Positions 51,497 to 60,595 are shown, counted from the first letter of the stretch. The stretch is 64,000 nt of DNA from Blastocatellia bacterium (GCA_035275065.1 DATENM010000068.1:1-64000), one strand, 5' to 3'. The notes: generated by a model not told the origin, from the sequence alone. Translations and numbers: made by a program.

Positions 51497-51982
51497 ATGG
51501 AATTCAAAAGCGAACCGCACAAGCAAGCCTATGACCGCGCGCGCGATTACCTGCACGCGATCTTCGGCGAGGTGAACATCACGGCGATGGGCGACACCAT
51601 GGCTTTGCAGGAAGGCTCGACGTTCATCTACGTGCGGGCCTTTCCGATTGGCGAGAAGCAGGCCGGCGTCGAGGTCTTCTCCTACGTCGTCATTGACGTC
51701 GAGGTCACCGAGGCGCTGATGCGTCACTTGCTGACTTACAACCTGCGATTGATGTTCGGCGGCTTTGGCCTGGCGATTGACGAAGGCGGCAAGGGTGCCG
51801 TCGTGTTGTCGCACACCATCCTCGGCGATGGCATGGATCGCGTCGAGCTATATGCATCGGTGGCCGCCATCGCGCGCGCCGCCGATGACATGGACGATCA
51901 GATCGTCGCGACGTTCGGTGGCAAGACGGCGCTCGACAAACTGACGGCGATCAAGCATGAGATTGTCGAGCGCTGGGAATAA
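51497..51982 (+). CDS. YbjN-domain protein, 161 aa
   Basis: YbjN/type III chaperone-like fold: N-terminal helix, beta strands with STFIYVRAFPIGEKQAGVEV, helix with LMRHLLTYNLRLMFGGFGLA and the final DDMDDQIVATFGG. YbjN proteins are small, regulatory or chaperone-like and poorly understood. It lies seven bases before coaE and is probably in one operon. Confidence 0.75.
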   Translation: MEFKSEPHKQAYDRARDYLHAIFGEVNITAMGDTMALQEGSTFIYVRAFPIGEKQAGVEVFSYVVIDVEVTEALMRHLLTYNLRLMFGGFGLAIDEGGKGAVVLSHTILGDGMDRVELYASVAAIARAADDMDDQIVATFGGKTALDKLTAIKHEIVERWE

Positions 51983-51988
51983 CCGGAG

Positions 51989-52606
51989 ATGCTTAAGGTC
52001 GGACTCACGGGTAGCATCGCCGTCGGCAAGAGCTTCGTCGTATCGGTGCTTGCCGAGCTAGGCTGCGTCGTCTTTGACGCCGACAAGATCGCCCATTCGG
52101 TGATGGAACCAAACCAGCCGGCCTATCTCGACCTGGTCAACGAGTTTGGCAAAGCGATTCTCGGTGCCGACGGTCGCATCGACCGCAACCGGCTTGGCCC
52201 TATCGTCTTTGCCGACCCCGAACGCCGCCGCCGCCTGAACGAGATCGTCCACCCGCGCGTCATCGACGCGCAGAACCGCTTGCTCGCCGAAGCTGAAGCC
52301 GAACACCCTGACGGCATCGCCATCATTGACGCCGCGCTGATGATCGAATCGGGCGGCTACAAGCGCTTCGATAAATTGATCGTCGTTTACTGTGACCGCG
52401 AAACGCAGGTCGCTCGCTTGATGGCGCGCAATCAGATCACCCGCGAAGATGCTGAACGGCGCGTTGCCGCGCAGATGACTTCGGAAGAGAAGCGCCGCTA
52501 TGCGGATTACGAGATAGACACCTCAGGGACGTTTGAAGAAACCCGCCGGCGCGTCATCACGGTTTACCAACAACTGCGCCGCGATCAGCCGGCCAGCGCG
52601 CACTAA
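51989..52606 (+). CDS. coaE: Dephospho-CoA kinase
   Basis: The last step of coenzyme A synthesis. P-loop GLTGSIAVGKS at the N-terminus, VFDADKIAHSV for CoA binding, RNRLGPIVFADPERRRRLNE, and a helical lid with NQITREDAERRVAAQM. 205 aa, normal length. Its stop overlaps the stop of the convergent peptidase gene. Confidence 0.93.
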   Translation: MLKVGLTGSIAVGKSFVVSVLAELGCVVFDADKIAHSVMEPNQPAYLDLVNEFGKAILGADGRIDRNRLGPIVFADPERRRRLNEIVHPRVIDAQNRLLAEAEAEHPDGIAIIDAALMIESGGYKRFDKLIVVYCDRETQVARLMARNQITREDAERRVAAQMTSEEKRRYADYEIDTSGTFEETRRRVITVYQQLRRDQPASAH

Positions 52607-53760
52607 ATCGTCTCGATCAAGCGCGCCAGCAATGTAGCGCGGCGCACCATGTCGTCAATCAGAATATGCTCATGCTCGGCGTGCGCGCCGGCGCCGTCTA
52701 CGCCGAGGCCGTCCAGTACCGGCACGCCCAGCGCCGCGATGAAGTTGCCGTCCGAGCCGCCGCCCACCGCGCCTTCCCTCAAGTCATAGCCGACTCCCTT
52801 CGCCAGCTCGCGCGCTTGCGCAAACAACGCGGCGATCTCCGGCGTGCGCAGCAGCGGCGGGCGGTTGATGCCGCCGCGCACTTCGAGCCGCGCGCCATCG
52901 AGTACGGGCTTGAGCTGCTGCATGGCCTGCTCGATGCGGTAACCTTCTTCCATTTCTGTAAAGCGCATATCAACCGCGGCGCGCGCTTCGGCGGCGATGA
53001 CATTCGACAGCACGCCGCCATGCACGACGCCGACGTTGAGCGTCGTGCCGCGCGGGTAATCGATCAAGTTATTGATGGCGAGAACCTGATGCGCCATCTC
53101 CGTGATGGCGCTGACACCGGCGCGCGGATCGTTGCCGGCGTGGGCCGGCTTGCCGCGCACCACCAGCTCAAATTCGCCGACGCCTTTGCGCGCCGTCTTC
53201 ACCGCGCCGCCAGGGATCGGCGGCTCTAGCACCAGCGCCGCCCGTGCCCGCCGCGCTTCGTCTTCGATGAACGGGCGCGAGAAGTGGCTGCCGGTCTCTT
53301 CATCGCAGGTCATTAGCATAGCGATGCGCCGCTGCGTCCTGCGGCCCAGCGCTTTGATGGCGCGCAGCGCAAACGTAGCGATGGTTACGCCGGCCTTCAT
53401 GTCGAAGACGCCCGGCCCATAAGCCCGCCCGTCTTCGACGCGGAACGGGCGCGCCGCCAAAGTCCCTATGGGCCACACCGTGTCGAGGTGGCCGACGATC
53501 ATCAGTTGTTTGTCGTCTGCGGCCTGACCACCCGTGAAGTCAAAACGCGCAAGGACGCTCGCGCCGAACTTCGGGTCGGCGAGCAGTTCGACCGCCGCGC
53601 CCATCTCGCTCAACTTGTCGCCAAAGTTTTCGGCGATGCGCGCCGTGGCCTTTGCATCACGCGACATGGATTCCTGCTCGACGAGCCAGCGAGCGAAGTC
53701 GAGCATCTCTGCTTGATGCGATTGCAAGTAAGTCTCTAGCGCTTTGCCGTCTTGTGCCAT
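52603..53760 (-). CDS. M20 metallopeptidase (carboxypeptidase G2-like)
   Basis: Di-zinc peptidase: GHLDTVWP (His and Asp ligands), FDMKAG (bridging Asp), CDEETGSHF (catalytic Glu pair) and a C-terminal HAEHEHI His. The lid domain is inserted in the middle, as in CPG2. The start at 53760 (MAQDGKALE) avoids ten upstream residues that run into the long hairpin. No signal peptide, so it is probably cytosolic and acts on N-acyl amino acids or peptides. 385 aa. Confidence 0.88.
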   Translation of the reverse strand: MAQDGKALETYLQSHQAEMLDFARWLVEQESMSRDAKATARIAENFGDKLSEMGAAVELLADPKFGASVLARFDFTGGQAADDKQLMIVGHLDTVWPIGTLAARPFRVEDGRAYGPGVFDMKAGVTIATFALRAIKALGRRTQRRIAMLMTCDEETGSHFSRPFIEDEARRARAALVLEPPIPGGAVKTARKGVGEFELVVRGKPAHAGNDPRAGVSAITEMAHQVLAINNLIDYPRGTTLNVGVVHGGVLSNVIAAEARAAVDMRFTEMEEGYRIEQAMQQLKPVLDGARLEVRGGINRPPLLRTPEIAALFAQARELAKGVGYDLREGAVGGGSDGNFIAALGVPVLDGLGVDGAGAHAEHEHILIDDMVRRATLLARLIETI

Positions 53761-53778
53761 TAACACAGTTTTAGCAGA

Positions 53779-53839
53779 GCCGCGGAGCATCCTTCAACGC
53801 GCCGGGTCATAGCTGGCGCGTTGAAGGATGCTCCGCGGC
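53779..53839. promoter_or_regulatory. Perfect 25-bp-arm hairpin between divergent genes
   Basis: GCCGCGGAGCATCCTTCAAC plus GCGCC and its exact complement around an 11-nt loop. It lies between two divergent starts, so it cannot be a convergent terminator. It may be a dispersed inverted-repeat unit, or regulate both leaders. Confidence 0.7.
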
Positions 53840-53895
53840 CTTGACGTTTCGCCTGCGAGTGACATATTCACAGACTGAAAGGAAGAAATAAAAAC

Positions 53896-54873
53896 ATGAA
53901 TTTGATGAAGCGATCCGTGCTTGTCGCGCTCTTAGTTGTGGTTGCTGCTACGAACTTGCCGGCGCGGGAAAAGCCCACGGCGCATGCCGCGCCGAAAGAG
54001 GTCTGCGTCACCTTCGATGACCTGCCGCTGAATGGGCCTGATATGGACTTGAAGCGGCTGCGCGCCATGACCGTCAAGCTGCTTGGGGTAATCAAGGCGC
54101 ACAACATCCCTGTGGTCGGCTTCGTCAACGAGCGCAAGCTCTACCGTCTGGGCGAAATGGATGAGCGCGTAGCGATCCTCAAGCTCTGGCTCGACAACGG
54201 CTTTGAGCTGGGCAATCACACCTATTCGCACCCGTCGCTGCAAACGACGCCGCTCGCCGCCTTTGAAGAAGACCTGATACGAGGCGAAACCGTCACCCGC
54301 ATGCTGATGGAGCGGCGTGGGCTGAAGCTGCGCTATTTCCGCCATCCCTTTTTGCGCACCGGCCCGACGCTTGAAGCCCGTGCCTCTTTCGAGAAGTTCC
54401 TCGCCGAGCGCGGCTACACGGTTGCGCCGGTGACCTTTGACGACGCCGATTACATGTTCAACACGGTTTATGTCCGGGCCAGAGAGCGCAACGACGCGGC
54501 GCTTGTCGAGCGCACAAGCAAAGCTTACCTTGAGCACATGCAGACGATGGTGGACTTTTTCGAGAAGCTGTCGCTGGAAGTCGTCGGCGCGCCGGTGCGC
54601 CATGTTCTGCTGCTACACGCCAACGAGTTGAACGCCGATTACTTTGACGGCGTGGCGCGGATGTTCGAGAAGCGCGGCTATCAATTTGTCACACTGGCGC
54701 GCGCCCTGGAAGACCCGGCCTACCGCTTGCCCGACACCTATGCCGGCCCGCGGGGCGTGTCGTGGCTGCACCGCTGGGCCTATAGCAAAGGCATGAAGCA
54801 GACCTTAAAAGCCGAGCCCGACCCGCCCGACTTCATCCAGAAGCTTTACAACGAAGCGACGGCCGGCCAGTAA
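53896..54873 (+). CDS. Exported polysaccharide deacetylase
   Basis: A hydrophobic signal (KRSVLVALLVVVAATNLPA) precedes a NodB-fold domain. Motif 1 has the catalytic Asp pair in TFDD (~43), and motif 2 is the H-x3-H metal site NHTYSHPSL. RYFRHPFLRTG and LLLHANELNADY supply later motifs. It probably removes acetyl groups from an extracellular or periplasmic glycan. A possible promoter (TTGACG, 17 bp, ATATTC) lies at 53841-53869. Confidence 0.85.
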   Translation: MNLMKRSVLVALLVVVAATNLPAREKPTAHAAPKEVCVTFDDLPLNGPDMDLKRLRAMTVKLLGVIKAHNIPVVGFVNERKLYRLGEMDERVAILKLWLDNGFELGNHTYSHPSLQTTPLAAFEEDLIRGETVTRMLMERRGLKLRYFRHPFLRTGPTLEARASFEKFLAERGYTVAPVTFDDADYMFNTVYVRARERNDAALVERTSKAYLEHMQTMVDFFEKLSLEVVGAPVRHVLLLHANELNADYFDGVARMFEKRGYQFVTLARALEDPAYRLPDTYAGPRGVSWLHRWAYSKGMKQTLKAEPDPPDFIQKLYNEATAGQ

Positions 54874-54984
54874 GTCGTCGCGGCGGCGGTAACGCCTTTC
54901 TCGCAACTTTTGCCGCGCGCTTCCAGTATGAAGAGTCGGTGTGCCCGCCATCCTTCGCGCCGTTCAATCATTGAGCGAGGACGT

Positions 54985-56478
54985 ATGTGGATAAAACGAC
55001 TGTCGGCTATCTCTCTTGCGGTGCTGGCGCTGTGGCTCTCTGTGCCGGCGCAGACTGCGAATCAGACGAAACACGATGGCGCAGCATCGCTGCCAACATT
55101 CACGCCGGAGCAGTTGCGCGAAGATTTTCAAATCGCCCGGCGCGCGCTCGAAGAAGGCCACAGCGGCATCTATCGCTACACGCCGAAGCCGGAACTTGAT
55201 CGCACGTTTGACGCGGCAGCGCGGGCGCTCGATCACCCGATGAGCGCGTATGAATTCCTGCGTGTGCTGGCGCCGGCGGTCGCCGCCATCAAGTGCGGTC
55301 ACACGGGGCTGAGCCTACCCGAACCGTTGCGCAAGGAGGTCGGCACACAGGTCGCGCTGCTGCCGCTGAACGTGCGAGTGATCAACCGGCGCGCTTACAT
55401 CTTCCGCGATCTGTCGAGCGATGAGCATCGTCTCGCAGGCTTTGAGATTCGCGCCATCAACCGCCGGCCGGCGGCAAAGATCATTGCGGCGCTGCTGGCG
55501 GCAGCCTCAGGCGACGGCGATGTGGAAACCTCGCGGCAGGCGCGCATCGGCGGCTTGCGCTTCGGCGTCTTGTTGTACACGCTGATCGGCGCTCAGAGCC
55601 CTTACGACCTGATCGTCTATAACCCGAAGACGCGGCGCGAAGAGAAAGTGCGACTTGAAGGCGTCGCCCTGCCGAAGCTCACGCAGATGGCGAAGGCGGC
55701 TTACCCGCAAGACGAAGCGCCGACGAGTGCCGGCGGGCTTCATTACCTGGACGAGGGCCGCATTGCGGTGATGAAGATCAATGGCTTCGGCGGCTACGTT
55801 GACGCCGAGAAGAAGAAGAATTTGAAGACCTTTTACCAGGAATCGTTCGAGGAGATGCAGGTGAAAGCGGCGCGGGCGCTGGTGATCGACCTGCGCGACA
55901 ACGGCGGCGGCGCTGACGAGCTTGGCAAGCTGTTACTGTCTTACCTGATCAGCGAGCCGTTCAAGTATTACAACGATCTGGTCATCAACAACGACCACTT
56001 CGAGCTGATGAAATACGCGGGCAACCCCAACTTCAAGGTTAGCGCCAAGCAGGCCGAGCGAGGCGCGGACGGCAAGTTCCATGAGACGAGTCACCCGAAC
56101 TGGGGCATCAATCAGCCGAGCAAACCGACCTTCACCGGCAAGGTTTATATCTTAATTAATGGCGGCAGCTTCTCGACGACTTCAGAGTTTCTGTCGCAGG
56201 CGCACTATCACAAACGCGCCGCCTTCATCGGCGAGGAATCGGGCGGCGGCTATTACGGCAACAGCTCAGGGATGACGCCGCAGGTCGTGCTGCCGAACAC
56301 GAAGATCGGCCTGCGCGTGCCGCTCGTGACCTACTACATGGCGGTGAGCGGCTACAAGGCCGCCGCCCACGGCGTGGTGCCGGATTACCCGGTCAATCAC
56401 ACGATAGACGATCTCATCGCAGGCCGTGACCGAGACATGGAATTGGCGTTGCAGCTCGCGCGAAAAGCCATGCGCTGA
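54985..56478 (+). CDS. S41-family (C-terminal processing-like) peptidase, 497 aa
   Basis: Signal peptide (IKRLSAISLAVLALWLSVPA, cut near AQT). The peptidase core has ALVIDLRDNGGGADELGKLL and the nucleophile region LINGGSFSTTSEFLSQ, then EESGGGYYGNSSG. A PDZ is not obvious; the N-terminal 200 residues are helical plus beta. Periplasmic or exported protein breakdown is likely. A GHTGL motif near residue 111 is typical of the S41 N-terminal region. It ends before a strong terminator. Confidence 0.85.
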   Translation: MWIKRLSAISLAVLALWLSVPAQTANQTKHDGAASLPTFTPEQLREDFQIARRALEEGHSGIYRYTPKPELDRTFDAAARALDHPMSAYEFLRVLAPAVAAIKCGHTGLSLPEPLRKEVGTQVALLPLNVRVINRRAYIFRDLSSDEHRLAGFEIRAINRRPAAKIIAALLAAASGDGDVETSRQARIGGLRFGVLLYTLIGAQSPYDLIVYNPKTRREEKVRLEGVALPKLTQMAKAAYPQDEAPTSAGGLHYLDEGRIAVMKINGFGGYVDAEKKKNLKTFYQESFEEMQVKAARALVIDLRDNGGGADELGKLLLSYLISEPFKYYNDLVINNDHFELMKYAGNPNFKVSAKQAERGADGKFHETSHPNWGINQPSKPTFTGKVYILINGGSFSTTSEFLSQAHYHKRAAFIGEESGGGYYGNSSGMTPQVVLPNTKIGLRVPLVTYYMAVSGYKAAAHGVVPDYPVNHTIDDLIAGRDRDMELALQLARKAMR

Positions 56479-56526
56479 GCGTTCCGGAATCTGTACTTGA
56501 CATCACTCGGCAATTGCGATTTGCTT

Positions 56527-56551
56527 AACGCGCGGCTTCGCGCGTTTTTTT
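56527..56551 (+). terminator. Rho-independent terminator
   Basis: Stem AACGCGCG/CGCGCGTT with GCTT loop, then seven T. It isolates the BELL/NLR-like locus from the protease gene. Confidence 0.9.
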
Positions 56552-56615
56552 ATTGGCCGCTACCGCAGCCCGCACCGCCTCGAAGCCAACTCGATCATCA
56601 TCAGGAGGAGTGAGT

Positions 56616-57059
56616 ATGAACCCTGCGACTATTGCGAGCGACGTGGTGACGTATCTGGTCCCGGCCCTGCCTGCCCTGTACACATTGGGCGGAGAAGCCG
56701 CCAAAGAAGTGACTAAGAAGATCAGCGGCGAGGCGTTTGAATACGCGAAGTCGCTATGGGCCAAGCTGCGCCCGAAGGCCGAAGCGACGCCCGCTCTGCA
56801 AGAAGCAATTAGTGATGTGGCCACGACGCCCGAAGACGAAGACGCGCAGGCGGCGTTGCGTCTCCAGTTGAAGAAGCTGTTGGCTAACGACAACGAGCTT
56901 GCGCGCGAGCTGGACGGCATTCTACAGAACGCGAAGAACGCCGGCGTGACGGTGATTGTCAGCGGCGACCGCAGCGTCGGCATCGGCGGTAATGTCAGCG
57001 GCGGCACCATCATCACGGGCGATCAAACCAATGACCGACGAAAATCGGAAAAAGAGTAA
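56616..57059 (+). CDS. BELL-like putative cell-death effector with C-terminal amyloid-like motif, 147 aa
   Basis: Residues 1-110 are all-helical: a hydrophobic first helix (TIASDVVTYLVPALPALYTL), then KEVTKKISGEAFEYAKSLWA, an acidic EDEDAQAA turn and a final helix. This resembles the small membrane-acting domain named BELL next to bacterial NLR genes. Residues ~115-137 are a glycine-rich motif, SVGIGGNVSGGTIITGD, which recurs at the N-terminus of the next protein. Published work describes such shared motifs as amyloid signals by which the receptor triggers the effector. AGGAGG precedes the ATG. The next gene overlaps by 29 bases. Function is inferred from architecture. Confidence 0.7.
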   Translation: MNPATIASDVVTYLVPALPALYTLGGEAAKEVTKKISGEAFEYAKSLWAKLRPKAEATPALQEAISDVATTPEDEDAQAALRLQLKKLLANDNELARELDGILQNAKNAGVTVIVSGDRSVGIGGNVSGGTIITGDQTNDRRKSEKE

Positions 57060-59160
57060 GCGTGCGCAGCCGGCCCGCACTCGCGTCGAAGTTCCCGGCG
57101 AGGGCGCGGTCGGCATTGGCGGCGACGTCGATGATTCGGTCGTGACAACCGACAACGCCGGGAATGTCGTACAGGTGAACGTTCATCAAGCGCCGCCTGT
57201 GCAACCGGCTTTGCTCGCGTCGCCGTTGCGCCAACTGCCGAGCGATATCGCGGACTTCACGGGCCGCAAGCGCGAAGTGAGCGAGTTGCGCAAGGCGCTC
57301 GAACAGGGCGACGGCCATGTGGTCATCTCGGCGCTTAACGGCATGGGCGGCGTCGGCAAGACGACGCTCGCGGTTCACGTCGCGCACCTGTTGGCCGACC
57401 ACTACCCGGACGCGCAGATCGTCGTAGACATGCAGGGCACGTCGCAGCCGCTCGCACCGATTGAAGCCATGCTGCGCGTCATTCGCGCTTTTCACCCTGA
57501 AACGCCGGCGGCGGACGACATCAATCAAGTCGCGCAAGTCTATCGCAACCTGCTTGCCGGCAAGCGCGTGTTGATCCTGCTCGACAACGCCTTCGACGCC
57601 GCGCAGGTGCGCCCGCTCGTACCGCCTGCGCCGTGCGCGCTGATCGTCACTTCGCGCCGGGCGATTGTGTTGGAAGGTGTGCGCCGGTTCGATCTTGATG
57701 CGCTTTCTGAAAAAGAAGCCCGCGCCATGCTGCGCGAAATCCTCGACAAACGGCCCGCAACAGATCAACAACTAAATCGAATCGCCGAGTTGTGTGGCCA
57801 CTTGCCGCTAGCCTTGCGTGTGGCAGGGACGTTCCTTGCGGTGCATCGGGACTGGACGGTGGATGAGTATATCGAGGCGTTGAGCGATGAGCGCCAACGG
57901 CTTGAACGATTGAAGCAAGATGATCTCGACGTCGGAGCAGTGCTTGGACTCAGCACCAAACAACTGGAGCAGGAGAGCGCCGAGCTTGCATTGCGCTGGC
58001 GGATGCTTGCAGTTTTCCCGGCAAGCTTCGACCGCGCGGCAACAGCGGCGGTGTGGGATGTAAAGCCAGATGAAGCGCGCGACAGCTTGAGCAAATTGCT
58101 TGAGCGCAATCTGGTGCTGTACGACGAAGAGACCGCGCGCTATCGCCTGCATGATCTTGTGAGGTTGATTGTTAGACCGCAGTTGGATGAGGCGACACGC
58201 TCAATGGCACAACTGCGCCATGCAGTGCATTACTGCGATGAACTCCAAAAAGCCAATAAGCTTTATCTGCAAGGCGGCGATGCGCTCAAGCAGGGACTTG
58301 TTTTGTTTGACCTTGAGTGGCGCAACATTCAGGCTGGACAAGCCCTTGCAGCCACACATGCAGCACAGGAGAACCAAGCAGCCGAACTATGCGGACGCTT
58401 TCCATTAGCAGGGGCATCCTTGCTCAATTTACGGCAGCATCCGCGTAGACGTATTGGATGGTTAGACTCAGCTCTGATTACTGCGCGCCAGTTGAAACGA
58501 CGAAGAGATGAGGGTGCAAATCTGGGCAACTTGGGCATGGCCTATGCTGATCTGGGCGAAACGCGCCGAGCCATTGAATATTATGAGCAGCATCTCATTA
58601 TTGCTCGCGAGATCAGCGACCGGCAGGGTGAAGGCGCGGCACTGACTCACTTGGGACTAGCTCACGCTGAGTTGGGCGAGACGCGCCGCGCCATCGAGTT
58701 ATATGAGCAAGCTCTCGTGATTGATCGAGAGATCGGTGACCGACGCGGCGAGGGCGCAGACTTAGGCAACTTGGGTGTAGCCTACAAAAATTTGGGCGAG
58801 ACGCGCCGAGCCATTGAATTCTATGAACAAGCTTTGGTAATTGATCATGAGATCGGCGACTGGCGCGGCGAGGGCGCAGACTTGGGTAATTTGGGCGTAG
58901 CTTACGCTGAGTTGGGCGAGACGCGCCACGCCATCGAGTTATATGAGCAAGCTCTCGTGATTGCTCGTGAGATCGGTGACCGGCGCAATGAAGGTATCTA
59001 TCTTTACAATATGAGCCTCGCGCTGGATGAACTCGGCCAACGCGAGCAGGCTATTCCTCTCGCTGAAGCGGCGCTGAAGATTTATGAGCAGATCGAAAGC
59101 CCCGCTGCTCAAAAAGCGCGGGACGCGCTGGCCGAATGGCGCGGGGAGCAGTCAGAGTAA
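57031..59160 (+). CDS. NLR-like STAND ATPase: amyloid-like motif, NB-ARC and TPR repeats, 709 aa
   Basis: Residues ~21-45 hold AVGIGGDVDDSVVTT, the partner of the motif in the upstream small protein. NB-ARC follows: Walker A GMGGVGKTTLAVHV (~105-118), Walker B VLILLDNAFDAAQV, sensor IVTSRR and the CGHLPLALRVAG signature. The C-terminus is five ~40-residue TPR units (GADLGNLGVAYAELGETRHA) that probably sense a ligand. Such STAND receptors oligomerise on activation. ATG 57031 is chosen because the frame upstream of it only antiparallels the coding of the small gene. A role in immunity or programmed death is likely but inferred. Confidence 0.8.
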   Translation: MTDENRKKSKRAQPARTRVEVPGEGAVGIGGDVDDSVVTTDNAGNVVQVNVHQAPPVQPALLASPLRQLPSDIADFTGRKREVSELRKALEQGDGHVVISALNGMGGVGKTTLAVHVAHLLADHYPDAQIVVDMQGTSQPLAPIEAMLRVIRAFHPETPAADDINQVAQVYRNLLAGKRVLILLDNAFDAAQVRPLVPPAPCALIVTSRRAIVLEGVRRFDLDALSEKEARAMLREILDKRPATDQQLNRIAELCGHLPLALRVAGTFLAVHRDWTVDEYIEALSDERQRLERLKQDDLDVGAVLGLSTKQLEQESAELALRWRMLAVFPASFDRAATAAVWDVKPDEARDSLSKLLERNLVLYDEETARYRLHDLVRLIVRPQLDEATRSMAQLRHAVHYCDELQKANKLYLQGGDALKQGLVLFDLEWRNIQAGQALAATHAAQENQAAELCGRFPLAGASLLNLRQHPRRRIGWLDSALITARQLKRRRDEGANLGNLGMAYADLGETRRAIEYYEQHLIIAREISDRQGEGAALTHLGLAHAELGETRRAIELYEQALVIDREIGDRRGEGADLGNLGVAYKNLGETRRAIEFYEQALVIDHEIGDWRGEGADLGNLGVAYAELGETRHAIELYEQALVIAREIGDRRNEGIYLYNMSLALDELGQREQAIPLAEAALKIYEQIESPAAQKARDALAEWRGEQSE
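58501..59100 (+). repeat. 120-bp tandem repeats encoding TPR units
   Basis: Five 120-bp units begin at 58501, 58621, 58741, 58861 and 58981. Units 2 to 4 are nearly identical in DNA, including silent positions; the first and the last are diverged. This points to recent expansion or gene conversion in the receptor's sensor part. Confidence 0.9.
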
Positions 59161-59234
59161 GACAAGGTTCTTCTTTTAACGGCAATCGTCCTACAGCATC
59201 CATCACCACTGGACAACCGCTATGATCGCCTGCG

Positions 59235-59264
59235 TTGACAGCCGGCGCGGCGCTCGCCTATCGT
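59235..59264 (+). promoter_or_regulatory. Possible promoter of sat
   Basis: TTGACA, 18 bp, TATCGT, about 90 bp before the sat start. The -10 box is a weak match. Confidence 0.35.
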
Positions 59265-59351
59265 TTATAGCTTGTTTCGTATCTCAAAAAGCTTACTGAG
59301 CGACGGCGACTTATTCGATGAGGCAATTTTTATCTGTGAGGGAAACAATTA

Positions 59352-60506
59352 ATGGACATCATACCGGCACATGGCGGGCGGCTCATCAATCGTGAGCTTA
59401 CCGGCGTCGAGCGCGAAACCTTGCTCGAACGCGCCCCCGCCATGCCGCGCCTGACCTTGAGGGCGCGCGAAATCTCTGACCTCGAAATGATCGCCAACGG
59501 CGCCTTCAGCCCGCTTGAAGGCTTCATGTGCGAAGACGATTACATCGCCGTGCGCGGCAACAAGCACCTGGCTTCGGGCCTGCCGTGGACGATACCGATC
59601 ACCCTGTCGGCCACCGACGACCTCGCCGCGACGATCAACGAAGGCCAGGACGTGGCGCTCTATGCCGGCGACGATCACCTGCTCGGCGTGCTTCATCTCG
59701 AACAAAAATACCGCTACGACAAGCAGCGCGAGGCCGAGCGCGTCTACCTGACAACCGAAACCGCGCACCCCGGTGTCGCGGCGCTTTACGAGCAAGGCGA
59801 CTGGCTCCTGGGCGGCAAGATCAGCCTGCTCAACCGCCCGCGCAATCCGCAATTTCCCGCTTATCGCTTCGACCCGCAACAAACGCGCGAGGCGTTCAAG
59901 AAGAAAGGCTGGCAGCGCGTCGTCGCCTTTCAAACCCGCAACCCGATTCACCGCGCCCACGAGTACATCATCAAGTGCGCGCTCGAAGTCGTTGACGGCT
60001 TGCTGCTGCACCCGCTGGTCGGCGAGACCAAGTCGGATGACATTCCGGCAACGGTTCGCATGCGTTGTTACGAGGCGATGCTGGAGCATTACTTCCCGCG
60101 CACGCGGACGATGCTGGCGGTCAACCCGGCTGCGATGCGTTACGCAGGGCCGCGCGAAGCCGTCTTTCACGCCATCATCCGCAAGAACTATGGCTGCACG
60201 CACTTCATCGTCGGGCGCGACCATGCGGGCGTTGGCAACTATTACGGCACCTATGATGCACATTACATTTTCAACGAGTTCGACGCCGAAGCGCTGGCCA
60301 TCACGCCGATGTTCTTCGACCACTCGTTCTATTGCCGGCGCTGCGACGCGATGGCGTCGAACAAGACTTGCCCGCACGACTCCGCTGAGCATGTGACGCT
60401 GTCGGGAACCAAGGTGCGCCAGTTGCTCGCCTCAGGCGAGATGCCGCCCCGCGAGTTCTCGCGCCCAGAGGTGGCGCAGATTCTGATCGAAGCGATGAAG
60501 CAATAA
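59352..60506 (+). CDS. sat: Sulfate adenylyltransferase (ATP sulfurylase)
   Basis: Activates sulfate to adenosine 5'-phosphosulfate. The catalytic QTRNPIHRAHEYI, then GDVPA-region equivalent SDDIPATVRMRCYEAML, and the GRDHAGVGNYYGTYDAHYIF loop identify the single-chain Sat type. Cys-containing CRRCDAMASNKTCPHD near the end fits the zinc-binding prokaryotic form. GAGGG lies upstream. 384 aa, normal length. No APS kinase or reductase lies beside it; the following gene is a histidine kinase. Confidence 0.93.
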   Translation: MDIIPAHGGRLINRELTGVERETLLERAPAMPRLTLRAREISDLEMIANGAFSPLEGFMCEDDYIAVRGNKHLASGLPWTIPITLSATDDLAATINEGQDVALYAGDDHLLGVLHLEQKYRYDKQREAERVYLTTETAHPGVAALYEQGDWLLGGKISLLNRPRNPQFPAYRFDPQQTREAFKKKGWQRVVAFQTRNPIHRAHEYIIKCALEVVDGLLLHPLVGETKSDDIPATVRMRCYEAMLEHYFPRTRTMLAVNPAAMRYAGPREAVFHAIIRKNYGCTHFIVGRDHAGVGNYYGTYDAHYIFNEFDAEALAITPMFFDHSFYCRRCDAMASNKTCPHDSAEHVTLSGTKVRQLLASGEMPPREFSRPEVAQILIEAMKQ

Positions 60507-60513
60507 GCCAACC

Positions 60514-60543
60514 GGCCACGGCAACAATCTATTTGCCGTGGCC
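60514..60543 (+). terminator. Hairpin after sat
   Basis: 11-bp stem GGCCACGGCAA/TTGCCGTGGCC with an 8-nt loop. There is no T tract, so termination strength is uncertain. Confidence 0.5.
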
Positions 60544-60566
60544 CGCTGGCGGCTGAAATAAGATAA

Positions 60567-60595
60567 TTGACGCTCCGCGAGGTTGAGTTTACAAT
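60567..60595 (+). promoter_or_regulatory. Sigma-70-type promoter of the hybrid kinase gene
   Basis: TTGACG, exactly 17 bp, TACAAT, about 60 bp before the start codon: a close consensus match. Confidence 0.6.

Noticed and set aside
58501..59100. CRISPR-like array
   Set aside because: The 120-bp period has no spacers and is an open reading frame encoding TPR units.
59349..60392. 347-codon reverse frame opposite sat
   Set aside because: The forward frame is a complete ATP sulfurylase; the reverse frame has no recognisable motif.
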